Shown piece after piece: positions 57,311 through 64,000 of a DNA stretch of 64,000 nt. The notes beneath the pieces are model-generated. The model ran no database searches. It had not been told where the DNA came from and saw only the letters and a list, made by a program, of their open reading frames with translations. This stretch comes from Methylomonas sp. AM2-LC (lineage in GTDB: Bacteria; Pseudomonadota; Gammaproteobacteria; Methylococcales; Methylomonadaceae). The stretch is from positions 4,173,501 through 4,237,500 of the forward strand of contig NZ_CP157005.1 in the NCBI RefSeq assembly GCF_039904985.1. Direction: 5' to 3'. Position numbers and translations under genes: made by a program. How positions within the stretch are numbered: the first letter of the stretch is position 1; each line of letters opens with the position of its first letter.

Positions 57311-58321
57311 TCATTTATATTCGATTAGTATTTCTTTTGTACCTTTCAATTGACTGATAATAAATTTAACCTGTCCAACCAACTCAGGAAATTTGCAGAT
57401 CACCATAAAGAATGCATATAACCATGCATCAGAATTCGTTGGCGAGAATCTTAGGGCCAAACGTAGAATTTGCAAAAGATAAACGCCAAAAGCAAGTAAT
57501 ACCCAAGGTGATACCAACACAGATCCAGATAGAATAACGATAGGAATAACACCTCCCCACAACCAAATTCTGGAACTTTCTAGTAAAGAATGTCTTTCTT
57601 GGGTAAAACCGTGAAGATAACAACCCGCAGCAAAAGCATAACCGCCCCTAATGGAGCGCTTCCACCACTGACTAAACTTAAACATTGCTGCATCATGCAA
57701 AGTCATTTCTTCAGATAACCGCCAAATCTGCCATCCTGCTCCACGTAAACGTACACAAAGCTCCGGCTCTTCACCTGCAATTAATCCGTCTCGATATCCT
57801 GTTACTGCAAGTAAAGCATCAACACGCATCATCGCATCACCGCCACAGGCTTTAACTATTCCAGTCGGCCCATCCCACTCCCAATCACATAATTGATTGT
57901 AAATAGTTTTTTGGGGGAAACGTTCACGTCGGCGCCCACAGACAACAGCACAATCAGAGTGGTGTATTAAAAAATCTAAGGCATTATTTAACCATGTCGC
58001 GATCACTTCACAATCACCATCCACAAACTGTACATACTGTATATTCGCATCAAGTGACAACAAATGTTTAAAACCAATATTACGCGCTCGTGCCGCTGTA
58101 AACGGAATTGACAAATCCAGCGCAACGGTAGTAACACCCATACGTTTTGCCAGTAGTAAAGAATCGTCTGTTGAACCCGAATCAACATAGACAATTTTCT
58201 CTACTTTTCCCTGCAAAGAATCTAGACAACGCTGCAAGCGTTCCCCTTCATTACGCCCAATGACAACTATACCTAAAGATTCTAAATATTTATTAGAATT
58301 AAGCGACCTGTTTTCATCCAT
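57311..58321 (-). CDS. Glycosyltransferase family 2 with C-terminal membrane segments
   Basis: The protein has 336 residues. The GT-A domain reads IVVIGRNEGERLQRCLDSLQ, IVYVDSGSTDDSL and FVDGDCEVI (DxD-like), followed by GGDAMMRVDALLAVTGYRDGLIAGEEPELCVRLRGAGW with the catalytic acidic pair. Two hydrophobic segments follow (WGGVIPIVILSGSVLVSPWVLLAFGVYLL). This resembles GT2 enzymes of EpsH-type loci. It probably adds a sugar to a membrane-linked acceptor. It lies 47 bp downstream of another GT2 gene. Confidence 0.85.
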   Translation of the reverse strand: MDENRSLNSNKYLESLGIVVIGRNEGERLQRCLDSLQGKVEKIVYVDSGSTDDSLLLAKRMGVTTVALDLSIPFTAARARNIGFKHLLSLDANIQYVQFVDGDCEVIATWLNNALDFLIHHSDCAVVCGRRRERFPQKTIYNQLCDWEWDGPTGIVKACGGDAMMRVDALLAVTGYRDGLIAGEEPELCVRLRGAGWQIWRLSEEMTLHDAAMFKFSQWWKRSIRGGYAFAAGCYLHGFTQERHSLLESSRIWLWGGVIPIVILSGSVLVSPWVLLAFGVYLLQILRLALRFSPTNSDAWLYAFFMVICKFPELVGQVKFIISQLKGTKEILIEYK

Positions 58322-58368
58322 TCAATGTTCCTGAAAATAAATTCATCTAAAAACAGCTCACGCTACAC

Positions 58369-59352
58369 TCAAAAAACTTTTAAACAACTAAAAAGCAAAC
58401 TATTTGCAATAAAGTCTCTTAATAAGTAAGGAGGATCCTGATTCGATTTACCTTGTATCAACCGTCTTAAGGTCCATAAAAGATAAGCTAAAATCCAAAT
58501 CAAATCGGCTATTAATGCATATATCTTGCCATGATTTTTAACAAAATAACGCTGCCTCGACTCAAACCAATATTTTGGGATACGTTTAGGTTTTACATTT
58601 CTAATAGTGAGTTTGGTACTTTGCCCGGCAATATGCATAACGCGACTTTCTGGCACATACCAAATACTCCAGCCCGCTTTTTTAGCCTGAAAGCAAAAAT
58701 CAGTTTCCTCATAGTAAAGAAAATATTGCTCATCCATAAGACCAATACTATCAAAAACTTCACGACGGATTATCATACTGGCACCGGCCATCCAATCCAC
58801 TTGGGCATTGTGTTTATCCATTTCTCTGGCAACAACCCATTTAGCAAGTAAACGGGTCACTATACCTAGCCTAAGGCCGTTGTCTAACTCGCTCAATAGC
58901 GATGGAAAACGAAAAGCGATAGGCCAATCACTACCATCCTGATTTTCAAAACTGCCTCCCGCTATACCGCATTCTGGGTGAGACTGCATAAACTCATATA
59001 ATGTTTGCATTGCTCCTGGCTTGACTTCTGTATCAGGATTTAACAACCACAGATATGCAGGAGGAAAGGATTCGGCTAACGCTGCACGTATGGCATGATT
59101 ATTTCCATAAGCATATCCACCGTTTTGGGGTGATACCATCAAACTCACCCAACTGTTCCATTGCTGTTCTTCAATTGCTGTCCGCAAGTCTGACACAGAA
59201 CTATCTGGAGATTGATTATCCACAACTACCACATGAGCACCTGAAAAAGTCATTATTTGGTTCTGCAAAGATTTCAAACAATTGATAGTCAGCTGACTAG
59301 TGCAATAATTAACAATGACCACCAATAAGGTAATTGGCTGCTCAAAATGCAT
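58369..59352 (-). CDS. Glycosyltransferase family 2, rhamnosyltransferase-like
   Basis: The 327-residue protein has the WbbL/RfbF-type pattern VVIVNYCTSQLTINCLKSL, VVVVDNQSPDSS, NGGYAYGNNHAIRAA, LLNPDTEV and MAGASMIIRREVFDSIGLMDEQYFLYYEETDFCFQAKKAGW. Such enzymes often move rhamnose, which fits the rfbBDAC genes in the same locus, but specificity is not proven by sequence. A C-terminal hydrophobic segment (ALIADLIWILAYLLWTLRRLI) may anchor it to the membrane. Confidence 0.87.
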   Translation of the reverse strand: MHFEQPITLLVVIVNYCTSQLTINCLKSLQNQIMTFSGAHVVVVDNQSPDSSVSDLRTAIEEQQWNSWVSLMVSPQNGGYAYGNNHAIRAALAESFPPAYLWLLNPDTEVKPGAMQTLYEFMQSHPECGIAGGSFENQDGSDWPIAFRFPSLLSELDNGLRLGIVTRLLAKWVVAREMDKHNAQVDWMAGASMIIRREVFDSIGLMDEQYFLYYEETDFCFQAKKAGWSIWYVPESRVMHIAGQSTKLTIRNVKPKRIPKYWFESRQRYFVKNHGKIYALIADLIWILAYLLWTLRRLIQGKSNQDPPYLLRDFIANSLLFSCLKVF

Positions 59353-59392
59353 ATGTTAATCCCATGTAAACGTCCATAATCATGATTAAGCG

Positions 59393-62338
59393 TTATATTT
59401 TGACATATTCGCGAATACAATCTGCCATCTGTTTTACATTCGGCTCTTGCAACATACTGGAATGTCCTCCTGGAATATCATAGACTTTAACACCTTCGGT
59501 TGTTCGTTCTCCCCAGCCAAATAATGGATCAACATAAATAGTTACATAGGGTGTATCTGCATCATGGCCTTCAGTCGCTCTAAATAACACTAACTCATTA
59601 TCTATACCCGTTTCAGGTTTATAGTTTGTTTCTGCATACAGATAAACATAGCGTACCTCTATATCGGACAGAAACTTTGGCAAACTCCATTGTCTGCGTT
59701 GATACTCACCGAGTAAATACACTTTTAAACTAGCTTGCCATTTATTTAGTCTAGAGCTTATTTCATAACGAATTAAATTAACTATTTTTTTGCTTATCAC
59801 TTTACAAATAGTGATCAAACGCAGAACTAGATGATTGTTTTGTTCATTGTCCAAAACCGAACTGATACGAGTTAATCTGGCATTGGCGATGCGACCCTGC
59901 CGTTTTGTGGCTAAAACATCAGCCGCATCTATCAAACCGACAAAGTCTACTTTATGCCCATCCGCCCTTAATTGCCTGGCAACTTCATAAGCAATGACAC
60001 CACCAGCGCACATACCACCTAACAGATAAGGACCTTGAGCCTGTATCTCATAAATTTGTCGAATATAATAAGCTGCCATGTCTTCCATGCAGGTATCCAA
60101 CATTGGATAATTAGCTTGTCCGCGTGGTTTTATGCCATAAACCTGAAAATCTGCCTCTAGATGTAATGCCAGATTACGATATAACAGTACTTCGCCATCA
60201 CCGTCATGAATGAAATAAATAATTCTAGATGCTGTGCTTTTATTCAAAAGTATAGGCTGCTTTATAACATTTTGGCCTACATCAAGCTGAATACGTGTGG
60301 CCAACCCCTGAATTGTAGGGTATTCAAGAACCGAAGTAAGCGGTAATGTCACACTAAATGCTTGCTCCACTTCTACGATAAGCTGAACAGCTAATAGCGA
60401 ACTGCCACCCAGCTCAAAATAATCATCTTGGGTACTAATGCTATTAATATTCAAAATGCTTTGCCATATTGCGACTAACCGCTTTTCAACTTCTGTTTTA
60501 GGCAATACTAAGTCTTCTGTATTATTACGGCAGCGTTTAGCTGTTAGCTTTTCTACCCAAGCCAATATTTTTTCAGCGCTCTGTAAATGGGTGGTTGTCT
60601 GAGCCAAACTCAAATCAATCACTGTTTTACTATTAGTAATTTGCCCAGTCACTGACGCATCTGTTACCGGTTTTGACGTTTCCACACTGGCATCAGTACG
60701 CACTATCGCATTCATCTGAGCCGCACTATCAGTACTAATATCAAATACTAAAGATCCATCGTTTTGCTCTACTTTCTGTGTGGCTATATTTTCTAAAAAG
60801 TGCAGAATAGGAATGTTTTTAGGAGTGGGTATATAAGGTATGCGTAAAACGGGCAAATTATGTTGGAAAGCAATACTAGCCATATATTTCAAAATATGGT
60901 TTTCTACGCCGCGACCAAGCACTCTGCAACTCAACATAAACGACTGAATACAAAGCGCTTGGCTTTCTATTCCAAAAATTAGCACTCCAACTAAACCATA
61001 ATCACCATACCGGTCTTTTACCTCAACCATCCGCACTTGTAGATGGGCTTCGCCAAGACGTTGAATATCAATTTCTGAACGCCTGATGGTAGTATTATTA
61101 AACTGATTAGTCCGCTGCGTCAGTTGTGCCACACGCGCTATTTGCTCTTGCCCCGGCTCAGCAATATTGACTTCAAGCTCAAGTCCATCCAAAAAATCCT
61201 GATAATTACTAAAGGTTTTTTCCAGGTTTTTCCGCGCAACATCCTGTTGATAAAGACTAGTACGCATTTTATCTTCTGAAGTGGCTTTAATGCGATCAAA
61301 CACCCAAATATGTTTTAAAAAATCAGGAATATGCTGTTTAGGCAGATTCAGGCTTAAAACTTCAGGGCAATTAACCCGAACTTCTTCACATTCCATTGGA
61401 TTATCATCCACAAAGATAAAGGCATCCAAGCCCAAGTTCAGTTCTAAAGCCAATGAACGTATATTTTCAGATTTTGGCTGCCAATTAACACGCCATGAAA
61501 CGATGTCCTCGCGCCTTATGCGCATGTCTTTATGCTGATCTAATACCTCTAGCACATCCTCTTCTATATTTTTACTGCATAAGCACAACAGCATACCAGC
61601 TTGCTTTTGAGCTAACATAAAGGTTTGCAAAAATTGCCAATCTGCTGAAACATCAATACCTTGCAGACCCTCTTCGCCAATCACTCCTCCCCATAATGTA
61701 TTATCACAATCCAACACGATAACTTTATAAGGCGCAGATTTAATCGAATAAATTTTACGAGATAAAACGGTACCCAAGGCCGCGTATCCAACAGGTGTAT
61801 AAGGTATATGTCCTAATTCATCTCTTGTGGCATCATAATAACCAGCTAAAGGATAATTTTCCCAATCCGCTGTGCTTATAAAATAACAATTAGACAGTGA
61901 TTTAAACTCTTCTTCGATGTTGTTTTGCAAGCTATTAAACAAATCGCTGTGTGTCGATAACTGATTAGTATCGGGCGAATTTGGACAGATACAGACTATT
62001 AACGGCGATTTCAATGCTAGCACCGCAGAATGAATGGCGCTACACAACTCATTGTACAAGCTTAATAATTTATTAGCATCAGCCTGTTTTTCAGCTCGTA
62101 ACCAGTCTTCAAAACGTAATAGCAGAATATTAATTCCACCCTGGTTTTTGTGCATCAGGCTCAACGGATCCAGTAGTTGCTGGAAAATTTGATTATATGG
62201 CGCAAACTCAATTCCCCCATATAAATGCAAAGTACTCATCCAAGCTGATAAAATACTCTCAACGGGTTCTGCAGTAAAACTGGATACTATTACGATTGGA
62301 GTTGGAGTGCTTTCCTGAGAAGTTTTAGTGCGTATCAT
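59393..62338 (-). CDS. FkbH-type HAD phosphatase - carrier - thioesterase fusion protein
   Basis: The protein has 981 residues. The FkbH/HAD-IIIC region (about 1-530) has motif I VIVLDCDNTLWGGV (Asp210, Asp212) and VDDNP at 310-314, and makes glyceryl-carrier thioesters in known family members. An acyl/peptidyl carrier domain occupies about 612-685, with the pantetheine site FELGGSSLL (Ser647). A type I thioesterase fold follows (about 700-981), where the nucleophile elbow reads LLGGMCAGG with Cys777 instead of Ser, with Asp804 and His959 (PGGHSS) completing a triad. A linker at about 540-610 is low in conservation. It is the first gene of the minus-strand polysaccharide locus. A role in adding glycerate to sugars is inference. 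Confidence 0.9.
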   Translation of the reverse strand: MIRTKTSQESTPTPIVIVSSFTAEPVESILSAWMSTLHLYGGIEFAPYNQIFQQLLDPLSLMHKNQGGINILLLRFEDWLRAEKQADANKLLSLYNELCSAIHSAVLALKSPLIVCICPNSPDTNQLSTHSDLFNSLQNNIEEEFKSLSNCYFISTADWENYPLAGYYDATRDELGHIPYTPVGYAALGTVLSRKIYSIKSAPYKVIVLDCDNTLWGGVIGEEGLQGIDVSADWQFLQTFMLAQKQAGMLLCLCSKNIEEDVLEVLDQHKDMRIRREDIVSWRVNWQPKSENIRSLALELNLGLDAFIFVDDNPMECEEVRVNCPEVLSLNLPKQHIPDFLKHIWVFDRIKATSEDKMRTSLYQQDVARKNLEKTFSNYQDFLDGLELEVNIAEPGQEQIARVAQLTQRTNQFNNTTIRRSEIDIQRLGEAHLQVRMVEVKDRYGDYGLVGVLIFGIESQALCIQSFMLSCRVLGRGVENHILKYMASIAFQHNLPVLRIPYIPTPKNIPILHFLENIATQKVEQNDGSLVFDISTDSAAQMNAIVRTDASVETSKPVTDASVTGQITNSKTVIDLSLAQTTTHLQSAEKILAWVEKLTAKRCRNNTEDLVLPKTEVEKRLVAIWQSILNINSISTQDDYFELGGSSLLAVQLIVEVEQAFSVTLPLTSVLEYPTIQGLATRIQLDVGQNVIKQPILLNKSTASRIIYFIHDGDGEVLLYRNLALHLEADFQVYGIKPRGQANYPMLDTCMEDMAAYYIRQIYEIQAQGPYLLGGMCAGGVIAYEVARQLRADGHKVDFVGLIDAADVLATKRQGRIANARLTRISSVLDNEQNNHLVLRLITICKVISKKIVNLIRYEISSRLNKWQASLKVYLLGEYQRRQWSLPKFLSDIEVRYVYLYAETNYKPETGIDNELVLFRATEGHDADTPYVTIYVDPLFGWGERTTEGVKVYDIPGGHSSMLQEPNVKQMADCIREYVKI

Positions 62339-62782
62339 AGGGTGTTATTTAGGTAAAAATGAGTCATTGACGGTGACAACAATAAAATTCTGTCTTGGAC
62401 GTAACAATCCTAAAACTTACCCGAAAAGATATTTGTAGAATAGTTATCTAATTTTAGCCATTATCAGCATTACACTTTCAACAACACTATTATTAAACTG
62501 ATAGTATACCAGTATAGCTTATCTTGCAATGGCGACAACCCTATAGGGCAAGCTTAACTTTCAGCTAGGTAAACACTCTTTTTTATGTAAACAAATGTCA
62601 TCGTAAACAAGTGAAAACCTTAGATAACTTTATGCTATTGGCCATTTTCAACCTAAGCAGTTATAAGGCTAATTAGTTGTTGCCATAGCATTATAAAGAA
62701 AATTTTGAGAAACTAACCAGCCAACTCCTTGTTTAAATAGTATGCATAACCGATAGTTTTTCAGCTTTTATTAGCTGCATCC
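62339..62782. other. Divergent intergenic region between the FkbH-fusion and GtrA-GT39 genes
   Basis: These 444 bp contain no recognisable gene. They are AT-rich with A/T runs and must hold the start regions for the polysaccharide locus on the minus strand and the GtrA-GT39 gene on the plus strand. No defined operator, riboswitch or promoter could be supported. Confidence 0.6.
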
Positions 62783-64000
62783 ATGCCTATCGCAGTCAAA
62801 CATTATTTATCATCGAACATCAATAAATTAACATCAAATGTGAGTAGCGTGCTCAGTAAGTTTTTATCATTTGCATTAGTAGGCATTCTGGGAACGTTAG
62901 CACACTATACGGTTTTGTTCGCTTTGGTAGAATGGCAAAACATACAGCCCTTATCTGCAACAGCTTACGGAGCAATAGCCGGGTTATTAGTCAATTATTT
63001 TTTAAATTTTAAGCTAACTTTTAATTCTGGGCAGCGACATACTCAAACTTTCCCGAAATTTGCTTTAATTGCTTGCTGTGGAATGGGATTTAATGTGGCC
63101 TTTATGGCAATATTAATTCCTCATTTCTATTACCTTTATGCTCAAATCATGACTACCGTGTTGGTCTTGGTCTGGAATTTTTTTGCCAATATACTTTGGA
63201 CTTTTAAGATGGATAAGACGTCGGAAACGTCTCTACTGAAAATCACTGCCCTTATCAAAAAACCCTATTTTATTATAGGGTTGGTACTAACAATGTTATT
63301 GATACGCTTACTCACCTTGAGTTTGTATCCTTTATACGATCCTTCCGAGTCACGTTATGCCGAGATGGCTCGCAAAATGGTGGAAACAGGCAACTGGGTA
63401 ACACCTATGATTGAATATGGGGTGCCATTTTGGGGGAAACCCCCCCTAACCATATGGTTAACCGCTGGTAGCTTAAACTTGGTGGGTATCAATGAATTTG
63501 CAGCTCGACTACCTTCTGTAGTGCTCAATGTTGGCGTGGCTTGGATTATTTACTATCTAGTTAGAATACAAAAAGGCAGTGAAAAAGCGCTATCAGCACT
63601 GTTAATTTTATCTAGTACCGTGCTGTTTTTCGTAATGACAGGCACAGTGGCTATGGATTTAGCCATGAATTTTGGCATTACTTTAGCGCTTGCGGCCTTT
63701 TGGCTGGCTTTACGTGGAGAAAAAGCGCTATGGGGTTATCTGTTTTTTTTCGGTCTTAGTATTGGTTTAATGGCAAAAGGACCTATCACACTGGTGTTGT
63801 GTGGCACGAGTATTGGCTTGTGGACTTTGCTTACTGGTCGATGGCTGGATATTTGGCAACGTATACCGTGGATTCGAGGTACATTATTAATGTTGTGTCT
63901 CTGTGCGCCATGGTATTGGTTGGCAGAACTGCGTACACCTGGGTTTCTGGAATATTTTTTTATCGGTGAACACTGGAAACGTTTTACAGAACCCGGCTGG
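62783..64000 (+). CDS. GtrA-like / GT39 (ArnT-type) fusion glycosyltransferase, 3' end cut by window edge
   Basis: The frame is open from the ATG at 62783 to the window edge (406 codons). Residues about 24-140 are a GtrA-like four-helix flippase domain (FLSFALVGILGTLAHYTVLFALV, GLLVNYFLNFKLTF, VLVWNFFANILWTF). From about residue 165 the ArnT/PMT-type GT39 domain begins (PLYDPSESRYAEMARKMVETGNWVTPMIEYGVPFWGKPPLTIWLTA), with the first catalytic Asp region and the ER..ARLPSV motif region. GtrA flips polyprenyl-linked sugars and GT39 enzymes transfer them in the periplasm, so a single polypeptide could do both. It is divergent from the polysaccharide locus. Confidence 0.85.
   Translation, partial: MPIAVKHYLSSNINKLTSNVSSVLSKFLSFALVGILGTLAHYTVLFALVEWQNIQPLSATAYGAIAGLLVNYFLNFKLTFNSGQRHTQTFPKFALIACCGMGFNVAFMAILIPHFYYLYAQIMTTVLVLVWNFFANILWTFKMDKTSETSLLKITALIKKPYFIIGLVLTMLLIRLLTLSLYPLYDPSESRYAEMARKMVETGNWVTPMIEYGVPFWGKPPLTIWLTAGSLNLVGINEFAARLPSVVLNVGVAWIIYYLVRIQKGSEKALSALLILSSTVLFFVMTGTVAMDLAMNFGITLALAAFWLALRGEKALWGYLFFFGLSIGLMAKGPITLVLCGTSIGLWTLLTGRWLDIWQRIPWIRGTLLMLCLCAPWYWLAELRTPGFLEYFFIGEHWKRFTEPGW

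Noticed and set aside
1..64000. tRNA, rRNA or known riboswitch
   Set aside because: No cloverleaf, rRNA-like segment or recognisable riboswitch core was found on reading the intergenic regions; a covariance-model scan was not possible here.

Overview
The window looks like chromosomal DNA of a gammaproteobacterium. The order yebC-ruvC-ruvA-ruvB-ybgC-tolQRAB-pal-cpoB-queE-queC, the miaB-phoH-ybeY-corC block and the pilS-pilR pair are typical of that class. The moderately AT-rich base use, a long coiled-coil porin and an EpsH/exosortase-style polysaccharide cluster suggest Methylococcales (methanotrophs). That placement is inference, because no methane or methanol oxidation gene lies here.

Layout. 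1-1006: the 5' part of sucC, cut by the window edge. 1.1-4.1 kb: pilS-pilR. 4.1-7.8 kb: a small membrane-anchored orphan, a receiver-like/GGDEF/EAL protein and a divergent HDOD protein. 7.8-10.1 kb: a phosphate-type porin behind a Pho-box-like promoter, followed by a terminator and a 68-bp near-perfect palindrome. 10.1-15.8 kb: a same-strand group of an unknown lipoprotein, a sensor kinase, a CDF metal transporter, a sigma-54 response regulator and a CopC-like protein. 16.1-17.3 kb: a solitary AAA_14/DUF4143 ATPase. From 17.5 kb to 62.3 kb every host gene is on the minus strand: corC-ybeY-phoH-miaB; an oxygen-binding di-iron protein with an MCP-like signalling protein; queE-queC; the Tol-Pal operon; ruvCAB; yebC; serA-serB; hflK-hflC; rfbBDAC (dTDP-rhamnose); then a long polysaccharide locus.

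The polysaccharide locus (about 37.7-62.3 kb) holds dTDP-L-rhamnose synthesis, an ExeA-like ATPase, a BY-kinase, a chain-length determinant, a beta-barrel protein, a Wza-like export protein, a TPR lipoprotein, a WecG/TagA-type glycosyltransferase with a C-terminal STAS-like domain, four further glycosyltransferases, a GMC oxidoreductase, a sugar epimerase/reductase and a 981-residue FkbH-carrier-thioesterase fusion. No exosortase, flippase, polymerase or initiating phosphoglycosyltransferase is visible in the window. A divergent GtrA-GT39 fusion gene begins at 62783 and runs off the right edge.

The clearest recent event is a complete 1739-bp IS66-family (single-ORF, ISBst12-like) element at 49236-50974. 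It sits inside the WecG-type gene with a perfect 8-bp target duplication, and removing the element plus one duplicate restores the reading frame. The most promising leads are the FkbH-carrier-thioesterase fusion with a cysteine in place of the usual catalytic serine, and the ODP plus degenerate MCP-like pair, a possible O2-sensing module.
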